Assembly: GCA_016287875.1 (NCBI GenBank)
Contig: JAEEXQ010000010.1
Location: 1 to 52,925, forward strand
DNA length: 52,925 nucleotides
From: Bacteroidales bacterium
GTDB lineage: Bacteria; Bacteroidota; Bacteroidia; Bacteroidales; UBA932
Reading direction: 5' to 3'
The notes under the pieces are model-generated. The model worked only from the letters and a program-made list of their open reading frames with translations, made no database searches and had not been told where the DNA came from. Made by a program: the position numbers and the translations under genes. Numbering within the stretch: the first letter of the stretch is position 1; every line of letters starts with the position of its first letter. This document shows, piece by piece, positions 1-7,644 of this stretch.

Positions 1-634
1 CGTGGACGGACTGCCGCACGGTACGACCTACTACATAGGATTCATCGCCTACGACAAATCCAACAACTATTCCGACCTTTCGGAGATAGTCTCCGGCACT
101 ACCCTTCCCAACCACGCTCCCTTCGTGAAGACCACCCCCGCCGACCAGATCCTCTACGGCCTGAATTCTTCGATGGATTTCGACCTGACCGATATGTTCG
201 GGGATGTCGACGAGGATGAGCTGAACTATCAGGTGAGCACCTCCGATCACGATGTGACGCAGGTGTACATCACCGGGCGTTCGGTGAAGGTGATCGCGCG
301 CGGAGCCGGGGTGACCTCCCTGACCGTGCGTGCGGACGATGGCGACAGGCAGTGCTCCACCAAGTTCCAGCTGATGGTCAAGCCCAACGCGGCCGACCCC
401 GTGGAGACCTATCCCAATCCCATCACCACCAAGCTTACCATCCGTACCGAGGCCGAGGCCGAGACCTATGTCCGCATAGTCAGTTCCACCGGAAAGGTGG
501 TGTACGAGGCCACCAAGACCTTCAGCGGATTCAATCCTCTCTCCATAGATACCACCGATCTGGCGCCCGGGCGCTATTCGGTGACCGTCAAGTACAACGG
601 GAAAGTCTTCCACAAAACTATCGTCAAAGTATGA
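1..634 (+). CDS. C-terminal end of a T9SS-secreted surface protein (5' partial)
   Basis: The reading frame is already open at the window edge, so only about the last 210 residues are visible. They begin with the tail of a fibronectin type III-like module (HGTTYYIGFIAYDKSNNYSD), continue with a cadherin/Ig-like beta-sandwich, and end with a type IX secretion sorting domain (ETYPNPITTKLTIR, then LAPGRYSVTVKYNGKVFHKTIVKV). The sorting domain means the protein is exported across the outer membrane and attached at the surface or released. The catalytic or binding part lies upstream of the window; a secreted peptidase is possible but cannot be seen. The stop codon overlaps the ATG of the next gene (ATGA), so the two are translationally coupled. 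Confidence 0.85.
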   Translation, partial: VDGLPHGTTYYIGFIAYDKSNNYSDLSEIVSGTTLPNHAPFVKTTPADQILYGLNSSMDFDLTDMFGDVDEDELNYQVSTSDHDVTQVYITGRSVKVIARGAGVTSLTVRADDGDRQCSTKFQLMVKPNAADPVETYPNPITTKLTIRTEAEAETYVRIVSSTGKVVYEATKTFSGFNPLSIDTTDLAPGRYSVTVKYNGKVFHKTIVKV

Positions 635-1494
635 AAAAGTTCGCTATGATATTGGCGGCGGGGATGGTCTCGCTGAGCGTATATGCCGGGACTCCGGAGT
701 CGGATGCAATGCCCTTCGCGCAGCTGGACTACAATCCGGTGACCATCGCTATGGGAAGCACCACCATCAACTGCGCCTCCCGCCTGCCCTTTATGAAATG
801 GAATTTCGCGGCCGGAGTAGGCTATGAGGACTATATGCCGCAGCTGAGCGGTACCAAGTACTTCATCGTCGGTGCCCAGGCCAGGACGGGCGAGAACAGC
901 GGCGTGAGCCTTTCGTTCCTGCGCGGCACGGGCGAGGAGATCTCCGGGCTGCAATACACTCCTTTCGAGATACTGGTGAATGCGGGATTCGGATTCAAGT
1001 TCAATCCCCGCCTGGCGTTCGGATTCAATGTCAAATACGCCAAGGAGCACCTCACCAAGAGCAATTCCAACACTGCCGTGCTGGTGGACGTCACTTCGAC
1101 CTGGAGCCATCGCGGAACCACGATTTCGGGTGGGGTTACGGGCATAGGCGAGGCGCTGAAGACCGCGACGGGGAAGTTCCCCCTGCCTACCGCTCTGGAC
1201 ATTTGCGCAAGACAGTCATTCGAGCTGGGCGAAGACCATAAGCTAAGCCTTACCGCACGCAGCGACTACTACTTCTCCGGAAGCTTCGGCGGGGGCGTGG
1301 GCGTTGAGTACGGCTTCGCGGAGGTCGCCTACGCCCGCGCCGGCTACCACTACGGCGGCGAGACCATCCTCCCCTCCTTCGCCTCCGCCGGCCTCGGCCT
1401 CTGCCTCGGCCACCTCGAGCTCGACGCCGCCTACGTCTTCGCCTCCGACGTCCTCGGCAACTCCTTCTCCCTCAAAATCGGCGTCTGGTTCTAG
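631..1494 (+). CDS. PorV/PorQ-family outer membrane beta-barrel protein
   Basis: This 287-residue protein has a cleavable signal peptide (MKKFAMILAAGMVSLSVYAG) followed by alternating beta-strand sequence ending in an aromatic residue (SLKIGVWF), as outer membrane barrels do. The YNPVTIAMGS segment after the signal peptide and the LDAAYVFAS segment near the end recall the PorV/PorQ (UPF0164) family, which shuttles T9SS cargo to the cell surface. The start at 631 is chosen because it gives a signal peptide and a 4-bp ATGA overlap with the upstream T9SS cargo gene; a longer open frame reaching back to 352 runs antiparallel to no signal. The cargo-plus-PorV pairing supports a surface attachment role. 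The last 170 bp are extremely C-rich. Confidence 0.75.
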   Translation: MKKFAMILAAGMVSLSVYAGTPESDAMPFAQLDYNPVTIAMGSTTINCASRLPFMKWNFAAGVGYEDYMPQLSGTKYFIVGAQARTGENSGVSLSFLRGTGEEISGLQYTPFEILVNAGFGFKFNPRLAFGFNVKYAKEHLTKSNSNTAVLVDVTSTWSHRGTTISGGVTGIGEALKTATGKFPLPTALDICARQSFELGEDHKLSLTARSDYYFSGSFGGGVGVEYGFAEVAYARAGYHYGGETILPSFASAGLGLCLGHLELDAAYVFASDVLGNSFSLKIGVWF

Positions 1495-1595
1495 CGGCCC
1501 CTAGCGCCCCCTTGCGCACCCGGGCCCTTCTAGCGCCTCCAGCGCCCCCCGGCCCTTTCTGCAGCAGCCAAATCATTGATTATCAGAACCTTACC

Positions 1596-1632
1596 GGAAA
1601 GAGAATCGGCAAAATACGCCGATTCTCTTTCC
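1596..1632. repeat. Perfect 15-bp hairpin downstream of the PorV-like gene
   Basis: Arms 1596-1610 (GGAAAGAGAATCGGC) and 1618-1632 are exact reverse complements around a 7-nt loop. It could end transcription of the T9SS pair, but it lies about 100 bp after the stop and has no long T-run, so it may just be another member of the hairpin block. Confidence 0.7.
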
Positions 1633-1713
1633 AGTATCCCCCTCACACACAGCAACTTAGCTGCTGCACACGAAACCCCGGGCACCCAACCCATTGACAC
1701 ACAGCAACTTCCC

Positions 1714-1748
1714 GAAAACAAATCGTCCAATTTCACCGATTTGTTTTC
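1714..1748. repeat. 12-bp hairpin, arm-A copy of the GAAAACAAATCG family
   Basis: Arms 1714-1725 and 1737-1748 (GAAAACAAATCG / CGATTTGTTTTC) with an 11-nt loop. The flanking sequence on both sides recurs in reverse orientation around 40740-40778, where the stem is 14 bp. Confidence 0.8.
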
Positions 1749-1874
1749 AGCATCTCGCTGACACTCAACCACTTAGCTGCCCGGCACAAAACCATACACC
1801 ACGACCGAGTTTCCACCTCGGCCACCACTATGCACCCCGACCACTGCAACACACCACGGCAGCCTTCACACCAC

Positions 1875-1909
1875 GGCCACCGCTGCGCTTTCTTCGCGCA
1901 GGGGTGGCC
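1875..1909. repeat. GC-rich hairpin with a TTTCTTC loop
   Basis: Arms 1875-1888 and 1896-1909 pair over 14 bp with one mismatch. The CTTTCTTCGC core resembles the CTTTGTTCGC core inside the element inserted in the nuclease gene at 19121-19284, a weak hint that both come from one repeat class. Confidence 0.6.
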
Positions 1910-2042
1910 GGGTGGGGGCGTGGAGTCCGAGGCAGATCTATAAACCCGGACATTTCTCGACCCCGCCCGAGGCTGCGGGCAATAACAGGCCGGCGAGGAG
2001 AGCCCTTCGGGGATGTTGCTCCCCGCAGCCGGCCTGATTATA

Positions 2043-2070
2043 GCCGCCGCTCCTGCCACCGAGCGGCGGC
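2043..2070. repeat. Perfect 10-bp GC hairpin
   Basis: Arms GCCGCCGCTC (2043-2052) and GAGCGGCGGC (2061-2070) around an 8-nt loop. Just before it, CAGGCCGGC (1986-1994) pairs with GCCGGCCTG (2028-2036), enclosing a smaller stem. Confidence 0.65.
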
Positions 2071-2188
2071 GGTGCCGCGGTAGACCGCCCTTCCCATACC
2101 CGACCTTCCCGCGCCCGCCCCTCCGGCTCGCCACTCCGGCTCGCATTTTCAGGCAAACTTCCGGAATTCCTTTTCGTGGGGCCCGATC

Positions 2189-2223
2189 GGGCAAGGTCTA
2201 ATTTCGTGGTGGGGACCTTGCAC
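2189..2223. repeat. 35-bp GGGCAAGGTC palindrome, copy 1
   Basis: Left arm GGGCAAGGTC at 2189-2198, 15-nt loop beginning TAATTTCG, right arm 2214-2223 (GACCTTGCAC, one mismatch). One of six copies with the same 10-15-10 layout in the window. Confidence 0.8.
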
Positions 2224-2251
2224 ATTGGAAGTGCCTGGGAGGCCGAAATGC

Positions 2252-2286
2252 GGGCAAGGTCCAAGGCATAAAAGTAGACCTTGCCC
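2252..2286. repeat. 35-bp GGGCAAGGTC palindrome, copy 2
   Basis: Arms 2252-2261 and 2277-2286 are perfect. The loop (CAAGGCATAAAAGTA) is close to the reverse complement of the loop of the copy at 39752-39786, so the two copies lie in opposite orientation. Confidence 0.85.
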
Positions 2287-2423
2287 ATCAGAACCCCATG
2301 GAGGGGCGGTGCTGAGGGCGGTGAAGCAGCGAAGATGACCAGGGGCACACAAGGCGGCCGCTTCCGTGAGGGCCCCGGCCGAAGCGCCAGTTCGGAACGC
2401 CTGTTCGACCGCGCGGCATGGAA

Positions 2424-2570
2424 TTCCGTAACCAAAAAGGCGGTGTTTTGGTTACCGATGGGGTTTGAAGAATGCTCCGTGACCAAAAAGGGGTGTTTTT
2501 GGTTACCAATGAGGTTTGAAGAAAGTTCCGTAACCAAAAAGGCAGGTTTTTGGTTACGGATGGGGTGCGG
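2424..2570. repeat. Three tandem 51-bp hairpin units (GTAACCAAAA family)
   Basis: Units start their left arms at 2428, 2479 and 2530, an exact 51-bp period. Each unit is a hairpin of the form GTAACCAAAA - short loop - TTTTGGTTAC followed by a conserved TTTGAAGAA-containing linker. The third has a perfect 13-bp stem (2528-2540 with 2547-2559), while the second has one G/T variation. The linkers are conserved as well as the stems, which argues against a CRISPR array. Confidence 0.8.
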
Positions 2571-2654
2571 CGACGCGTGGGGGCGGCGGGCCACGGCCAC
2601 CTAAAGTAATACTTCAACCACTAGGCATATGGGAAGCCCACAGGATAACGTGGA

Positions 2655-2756
2655 GTGTGAATGGTGTAATTTTAACCCGGGGACCATTCACGCTGGAAGT
2701 GCACCGGTGGCCGTTTTGCGGGAATGGTGTCGGCCACGGAATTACACCATTCACAC
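2655..2756. repeat. 102-bp compound palindromic element, arm-A copy
   Basis: The ends are a perfect 17-bp inverted repeat (2655-2671 with 2740-2756). Inside lie a second hairpin, GTGAATGGT / ACCATTCAC (2657-2665, 2683-2691), and a third, GTGGCCG / CGGCCAC (2707-2713, 2731-2737), so a branched fold is possible. Its reverse complement matches 40276-40377 at 98 of 102 positions by hand alignment. Confidence 0.85.
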
Positions 2757-2884
2757 CAGAATCACTCAGACATCCCCTTACTGGCAAGCAAATCACTATT
2801 TCGCTTAACCAATTCGCTTATCCTGATATCAATTGATCGTTATTGAACAATGGCGTAAATCGTTAATGGTTGAATATCAGCCAT

Positions 2885-2930
2885 TTATGTAAAACCGCCT
2901 ATGCAAATCTGCATAGGCGGTTTTACATAA
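2885..2930. repeat. 21-bp perfect hairpin with 4-nt loop
   Basis: Arms 2885-2905 and 2910-2930 are exact complements around AATC. The core (ACCGCCTATGCA) recurs with a 17-bp stem at 40106-40143. A wider pair of TGGCGTAAA-type sequences (about 2851 and 2955-2963) brackets it as an outer inverted repeat. It lacks a U-tract, so a simple terminator role is not evident. Confidence 0.85.
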
Positions 2931-3194
2931 TCACCTAACGCACAGTACTTTACGGTTTACGCCACATCTTTGTCGCGGGCGTGCGGTGAAGGGTGTGGCG
3001 GTGGGTGGAACGTGGGTGGTGGCGGTGGTGGCGGGGTGTGGCGCGGCGGCACCCGAGGTGGCGGTGGCCGGGGAGAGATGGGGTGCGACTATGCGTGTGG
3101 TAGCTGAGTGTGATGCGGGGTGTGGGGCGGCGACACGCGAGGTGACGGGGGGGGGGCGGTGATCCAGAGTGCGAAGGGGCGAAGGGACGCGATC

Positions 3195-3229
3195 GGGCAA
3201 GGTCTAATTTCGCAGGGGGGACCGTGCCC
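3195..3229. repeat. 35-bp GGGCAAGGTC palindrome, copy 3
   Basis: Left arm 3195-3204, 15-nt loop TAATTTCGCAGGGGG, right arm 3220-3229 with one mismatch. The loop matches, inverted, that of the copy at 39815-39849. Confidence 0.8.
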
Positions 3230-3413
3230 ACAGAAACCACGTGGAGGGGATGAGGATTTGTCGGTTGCAGATTTCTCAGAATGCTTACCGCACCCTGCGC
3301 ACTACCCTGCGCACCACCCCTCTCGCACCAAGCCTTTCGCACTACCCTGCGCACCAAGCCTTTCGCACTGCCCCCAGCGCACCTACCTCACTCGCCCCAC
3401 GCTACCGCACCCC

Positions 3414-4034
3414 CTACGAAATCTCCACTTTAAGGCCTTTGGAGAAGGAGAGGACGGTGTCTACGGTGGAGGCGTAGTCTTTCTGCTTTATCTTGAGCTC
3501 GAATACGGCCACGCCGTCGGTCAGGGTGAAGCTGACCACCTCGGCGCCGCTGTTCTTGAGCGACTTCATCATATCCAACAACTCCTCGTTCTTGACGGGG
3601 GACAGGGTGATGGAAATCTCTTTCACCCCGTGCCAGCGCGTTACGAAATGCATGGCTTCCAACACAATAATAGTCATCAACGTGGCCGCTATCGCCACGG
3701 AATACATCGCGGCTCCGCTGCTGAGACCTATCGCCGCAGCAACCCAGAGGCCCGCTGCGGTGGTGACGCCGCGTATGGCGTTCTTCTGGAATATTATGAC
3801 GCCGGCGCCGATGAAACCGATACCGGATACCACCTGCGCAGCCACGCGCGCGGCATCGAAACGCCCGCTGAATGCGAACTGCGATATGATCATGAACAGC
3901 GCGCTTCCCAGCGCCACGATGAAGTGCGTACGCACTCCCGCTTCCTTGGCCCTGAACTCCCTCTCGAAACCTATCAGTCCGCCAAGAAGTCCTGCAATGA
4001 ATATCCTAAGTATGAAATTCCATTCTATCGTCAT
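3414..4034 (-). CDS. MgtC/SapB family inner membrane protein
   Basis: This 206-residue protein carries the MgtC signature near the N-terminus (GLLGGLIGFERE, residues about 15-26), several further hydrophobic segments (SGIGFIGAGVIIF, AAGLWVAAAIGL), and a soluble C-terminal ACT-like domain from about residue 140. MgtC proteins act in adaptation to low magnesium and in phosphate and ATP homeostasis; the exact role here is not shown. It is the last gene of the minus-strand operon running from 11286, 12 bp downstream of the DASS transporter, which fits a phosphate or ion homeostasis theme. Confidence 0.85.
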   Translation of the reverse strand: MTIEWNFILRIFIAGLLGGLIGFEREFRAKEAGVRTHFIVALGSALFMIISQFAFSGRFDAARVAAQVVSGIGFIGAGVIIFQKNAIRGVTTAAGLWVAAAIGLSSGAAMYSVAIAATLMTIIVLEAMHFVTRWHGVKEISITLSPVKNEELLDMMKSLKNSGAEVVSFTLTDGVAVFELKIKQKDYASTVDTVLSFSKGLKVEIS

Positions 4035-4046
4035 AATATCAAAATT

Positions 4047-5651
4047 TTAAAAAAGTCCGGGGGTAATTTCCAGCCATTTCAGCACGGTCTGGCCGAAAAG
4101 CAGGATTAGCAGCCAGGAGAAGGTCATCATTGTGATGCCGAACTTGAAGGCATCCGTCTGGCTGTATTGGTTGGTATTGTAGAGCAGTGCGGCCGGCTTG
4201 CTGTTGAACGGCAGCACATAGCAGTGTTCGATGAGCATCGCCACCGGCAGGGCCAGGCTCATAGGAGGGAACTTGAAGCGTGCCTCCACGCCCAGTGCTA
4301 TGGGCACGAACACCATCGTACGGATGGTCTTGCTCTGGAAGACCAGTCCGGAATACATCATAAGGAAGGTAAGTACCAGGTAGAGCACCCAGTAGGGGGT
4401 GTCTGCGGTAATTCCCAGGGAGTCGAATGCGGCGTTGACCATCGTATTCGGAAGATCGGTGGCATTGAGCCCGCTGCCGAGCACGTATGCACCGGCCGAG
4501 AAGAGCATCAGGTGCCAGGGGATGTCCACGTCGTTCCATTTCACCACCCCTATCCCGGGGAGCAGGGCGAGGCAGGCGCCGAGCAGCGCCACGATGGTCT
4601 CGTCTATGTTATGGAAGGTCCCTTTGGTGACCCAGAGGAAGAGGACTATGCAGAAGATGATCACGGCCCTCCATTCCTGCGCACTCATCTTTCCCATCGC
4701 ATCCAGTTCCACCCGCAGGCGCTCGATTCCACCCTCGATCTGGGGCTTCTGTTCCTCCTTTTTCATGGGGAAGAAGACGTACATCCCCACCAGCACGCCC
4801 ACCACGAGGATGATGACGCTCATAGGGCCTACCGCCACGAGCCAGTCGGCATAGCCGAAGTCGCAGGAGCCCAGGAAGCCGGCGATGAGGGAGATGGCAA
4901 GCAGATGCGCTCCGCTGCCCGTATAGAAGGCGTTTGCGCCGATGTTTACCTGGAAGAGGTTCTGGATTACCAGATTGCGGCCGAAGTTGTTCCTATGGCC
5001 GTCCGAGGCCCCGTAGATGGCGCAGATGACCATAAAGATGGGCAGCATTATGGTGGCTTTGACGGTAGTGGCGGAGATGAAGGCGGATAGCACCAGGTTG
5101 ATGACCAGGAAACTCCAGAGCACCCCCTTCGCGCTTTTGCCGAAGCGGATGACGAAGGCCAGGGCCAGACGCTTGGCGAACTGGGTCTTGACCAGCATCG
5201 AGGCCAGCACGAAGCTCAGGATGTTCAGCCACATCACAGGATGTCCCAGCTGCGCGAGGGCCTCTTTCTGGGTGGTGACGCCGCACAGCACCACACCCAG
5301 TATCAGCAGCAGGGATGTAAGATAGTTGGGCAGGGCCTCGGTCATCCAGAGGATGAGACTGGCCACGAATATGCCCAGCATCGCGTAGTTGGCGCGGATG
5401 AAACCATCAAGACCAAGGACCCCCAGCCGCTTCTGTGCAGAGGCGGCCAGGGTGCTTTGGTCGAGATTGTCCAGGAAGCCGATATGGCAGAACCAGCAGA
5501 TCCACACGAAGGCGATGACCGCCAGAGGACCGCCCAGACGGGCCATCCAAACTTCGAATTTCGATTTCTGCATCTTAGGCAGTTTCTCGACTTTGTAGTT
5601 ATTCATGTCCAGCGGATCGAAAGCCGCCTTCGCAGTGGTCTGTCCAGCCAT
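4047..5651 (-). CDS. DASS/SLC13-type anion:sodium symporter
   Basis: This 534-residue polytopic protein has about a dozen hydrophobic segments, with two repeat halves typical of the divalent anion:Na+ symporter family (ISATTVKATIMLP in the first half, LPVAMLIEHCYVLPFNSKP in the second). Family members import dicarboxylates, sulfate or phosphate; the substrate cannot be read from the sequence. The start lies 2 bp after the stop of the CYTH gene, so the genes are co-transcribed. The soluble N-terminal stretch of about 35 residues is charged and ends in MQKSKFEVW before the first membrane segment. Confidence 0.85.
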   Translation of the reverse strand: MAGQTTAKAAFDPLDMNNYKVEKLPKMQKSKFEVWMARLGGPLAVIAFVWICWFCHIGFLDNLDQSTLAASAQKRLGVLGLDGFIRANYAMLGIFVASLILWMTEALPNYLTSLLLILGVVLCGVTTQKEALAQLGHPVMWLNILSFVLASMLVKTQFAKRLALAFVIRFGKSAKGVLWSFLVINLVLSAFISATTVKATIMLPIFMVICAIYGASDGHRNNFGRNLVIQNLFQVNIGANAFYTGSGAHLLAISLIAGFLGSCDFGYADWLVAVGPMSVIILVVGVLVGMYVFFPMKKEEQKPQIEGGIERLRVELDAMGKMSAQEWRAVIIFCIVLFLWVTKGTFHNIDETIVALLGACLALLPGIGVVKWNDVDIPWHLMLFSAGAYVLGSGLNATDLPNTMVNAAFDSLGITADTPYWVLYLVLTFLMMYSGLVFQSKTIRTMVFVPIALGVEARFKFPPMSLALPVAMLIEHCYVLPFNSKPAALLYNTNQYSQTDAFKFGITMMTFSWLLILLFGQTVLKWLEITPGLF

Positions 5652-5653
5652 AA

Positions 5654-6130
5654 TTACTTCCAGTTCTTATAAGGGTTCTTCATCAGCATAGAGTTGAAGT
5701 ACTTGGGATCTCCCGTAACCTCCTCGCCGAGCCACGCGGGCTTGTCGAAAGGTTCGTTCTCGTCGGCAAGCTCCACTTCGGCGACGGTCAGGCCGTCGTT
5801 GTCGCCGTAGAACTCGTCAACCTCCCAAGTGTGCACGCCGTCGGTGTTCTTCACCAGATAGCGGGTCTTGTCGATCACGCCGGGCTCGGCAAGGTCGAGC
5901 AGCTGCTTGACCTCCTCGACGGGGATTTCCTTCTCCCACTCGAAGCGGGCGGCGCCGGAAGCGTTGCCTATGCCCTTGACGGTGATGAATCCCTTGTCGC
6001 CTTTGACGCGGATGCGAACGGTGCGCTCGGGAACGCTGCTAAGATAACCCTGGGTGATGCGGGTGGCCTTGAAGGCTTCTGCTTTGAAATCGCCTTTGAC
6101 CAAGAATTTCTTTTCTATTTCCTGTGCCAT
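5654..6130 (-). CDS. CYTH domain protein (triphosphate tunnel metalloenzyme)
   Basis: This 158-residue single-domain protein opens with the diagnostic ExExK motif (E4, E6, K8 in MAQEIEKKFLV) and contains the strand motifs RIRVKGDKGFITVKG, ARFEWEKEIP and TWEVDEFYGDNDG that line the catalytic tunnel. Bacterial short CYTH enzymes usually hydrolyse inorganic tripolyphosphate; class IV adenylate cyclase or thiamine triphosphatase activity is possible. It sits 3 bp after a second, more divergent gene with CYTH-like sequence, in an operon with a PhoU-like protein and an OprP-like porin, which suggests handling of short polyphosphates. Confidence 0.9.
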   Translation of the reverse strand: MAQEIEKKFLVKGDFKAEAFKATRITQGYLSSVPERTVRIRVKGDKGFITVKGIGNASGAARFEWEKEIPVEEVKQLLDLAEPGVIDKTRYLVKNTDGVHTWEVDEFYGDNDGLTVAEVELADENEPFDKPAWLGEEVTGDPKYFNSMLMKNPYKNWK

Positions 6131-6133
6131 GGC

Positions 6134-6772
6134 TTATTCGTTTGCAAGAGGTTTGTCGCTCATACCGATCACGCGCTTGATAGCCTGCAGGTAGTTGATG
6201 TTCTCCACACCTTCCAGACCGCAGTCGGCGATGGTCTTCTTGATATCTTCGATCTCGGTGGATTCGGAGTTGATGGTCACCACCTTTGCACCGTTGATGA
6301 GCACGTTGCCCACCTCGCAGATGGTGTTATTCACCATATAGCCGAAGCGCTGCTTGTGCACGCGGACCGCCGCCAGGTCGGGGCAGGCCTTCACCATTGC
6401 GATGAACTCCTCATAGGTATAGGTATCCTTCGTGAGAGCGGGCATCTCCACCATGAAGGCGGGGAACACTTCCTTCTCGAGGACCTCGCGGGAAATGGGG
6501 AATTCGCCCTTCATCAGGGGGTTCCACTGCTCGAGGCCGTCCACGGACTGTACGAAGGTCTTGATATCCATCTTTCCGTCGCGGATCTTGGTGTTGTTGA
6601 TGTCGTTCTTGGCCGAGATGATGTAGATCTCGTCGCTGCTGCGTTCCCATACTTTCTCGGGCACGGGGACGGAGAGGCGTGCCATTCTCTTGTGAGCTTC
6701 GCAGAAGCACTGACCGAAGCTGCGGAATTCGAAGCGAGGTTTGCTTATCTCGCCGATTTTAAGTTCTGCCAT
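6134..6772 (-). CDS. Conserved hypothetical protein, possible divergent CYTH-like domain
   Basis: This 212-residue soluble protein has no signal peptide. I do not recognise it with certainty. Its first half shows features that look like a CYTH-type barrel: an early FEFRSFGQ strand, then IYIISAKNDINNTKIRDG followed by KMDIKTFVQ, and a W-containing segment (LEQWNPLMKGEFPI). The second half (VRVHKQRFGYMV, ICEVGNVLIN, TINSESTEIEDI) would fit the later strands. Placement 3 bp upstream of a true CYTH gene suggests the two products act together. The function is unproven. Confidence 0.6.
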   Translation of the reverse strand: MAELKIGEISKPRFEFRSFGQCFCEAHKRMARLSVPVPEKVWERSSDEIYIISAKNDINNTKIRDGKMDIKTFVQSVDGLEQWNPLMKGEFPISREVLEKEVFPAFMVEMPALTKDTYTYEEFIAMVKACPDLAAVRVHKQRFGYMVNNTICEVGNVLINGAKVVTINSESTEIEDIKKTIADCGLEGVENINYLQAIKRVIGMSDKPLANE

Positions 6773-6787
6773 AGATAAATATATGAA

Positions 6788-7630
6788 TTAAAGTTCTGTA
6801 AGTCCTACGACGGGTTTGCTGGTGTCGTTGGCATTGGCCTCGCCGGGGGTAGCGGCGGTGTGATACCACTTGTCGAAACCATAATCCTTGCCTACGCGGC
6901 TATAGGAAGCGGCGCACTTCTCGGCATATCCGGTAAGGTTGAAGTAGTCGATGGTAGCCTTCACGGGGGAGGCGAGCACCACGGTCACGTTCTTCTTTGC
7001 GGAAAGGCCGGAGTTGAATACCAGGCCGGTGTTGGCGTATTCGGGATGTACGGGGTCGGAGCCATCGGTGGGAGCCACGACGTCGGTGCTGTAGAGCAGC
7101 AGATATGCTCCGGCTGCCAGTTCCTTGTCGGGTCCGGTCCAGACATCCTTGCTGTCCTTCAGGAGCTTGATACCCTTGATGTTGATGGAGGCGGAGCCGG
7201 TGTTCACTATCTCGATGAACTTGTCGTTACCGTTGAGCTCGCTGAGCTTCAGAGGGCTGTAGTCGATGGGGTTCACGCCGACGGTGTAGCTGGCCTCGGC
7301 GGACCTGGTGGTGCCGCCCTCGGTGGTAGCTTCGATGTAGTATTTCACTACGGTATCCATTGCCAGGGCAGGGATGGTGGCGCTGTAAACATTGCCTTTG
7401 GCGGTCATTGCCACGGTGACGGGCTTGGCGCTGCCGGCGGTATATACCAGGTTGACCTTGGTAATCTTTACGAGGGCTGTGACGGTGGCGGTGATGGTCA
7501 CCTCGGTCTCCTCGTTGAGGGCGATTGTATTGGCGATGTTGGCGTAGGAGGCGTTGGGATATACATTATCCTTTACGCAGGCGGTCAGGGCCAGCAGAGC
7601 TGCCAGGGATGCGATCAATATCTTTTTCAT
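6788..7630 (-). CDS. Lipoprotein with lamin-tail-like domain
   Basis: From the chosen start (MKKILIASLAALLALTACVKD) the protein is about 280 residues with a clear lipobox ending LTAC. An in-frame ATG 12 bp upstream is also possible. An Ig-like N-terminal part (residues about 30-120) is followed by LKLSELNGNDKFIEIVNTG, which matches the start of the lamin tail domain found in secreted bacterial proteins, and by HTAATPGEAN near the end, also typical. The role is unknown; such domains often mediate surface attachment or accompany secreted nucleases and phosphatases. It follows the porin gene by about 14 bp and is part of the phosphate-themed operon. Confidence 0.8.
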   Translation of the reverse strand: MKKILIASLAALLALTACVKDNVYPNASYANIANTIALNEETEVTITATVTALVKITKVNLVYTAGSAKPVTVAMTAKGNVYSATIPALAMDTVVKYYIEATTEGGTTRSAEASYTVGVNPIDYSPLKLSELNGNDKFIEIVNTGSASINIKGIKLLKDSKDVWTGPDKELAAGAYLLLYSTDVVAPTDGSDPVHPEYANTGLVFNSGLSAKKNVTVVLASPVKATIDYFNLTGYAEKCAASYSRVGKDYGFDKWYHTAATPGEANANDTSKPVVGLTEL

Positions 7631-7644
7631 AATACTTGTCATTT

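Larger units (their letters stand above)
1495..3413. repeat. Gene-free hairpin-repeat block, arm A
   Basis: No credible gene lies in these 1.9 kb; the open frames are short, overlap on all strands and match nothing known. The block is a mosaic of inverted repeats, each with its own arm sequence: perfect or near-perfect hairpins at 1596-1632, 1714-1748, 1875-1909, 1986-2036 and 2043-2070, three 35-bp palindromes, a triple 51-bp tandem at 2424-2570, a 102-bp compound element at 2655-2756, and a 21-bp-stem hairpin at 2885-2930. The stretch 2990-3140 is G-rich (GTGGGTGG-type), and 3324-3369 holds a 20-bp direct repeat with 26-bp period. Most of these elements recur in reverse order and orientation at 39490-40870. 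Confidence 0.85.

Noticed and set aside
2424..2570. Possible small CRISPR array
   Set aside because: Only three units, linkers as conserved as the stems, no spacer-like unique sequence and no cas genes.
1694..2617. Several 100-220 codon frames inside arm A
   Set aside because: They run through hairpins on both strands, lack promoters and starts, and translate to low-complexity Arg/Pro/Ala-rich sequence.
3290..3370. CCTGCGCAC-type repeats near MgtC as a copy of the TonB receptor minisatellite
   Set aside because: Similarity is limited to short C-rich words on the same strand, contrary to the inverted relation of arms A and B, so simple-sequence coincidence is more likely.
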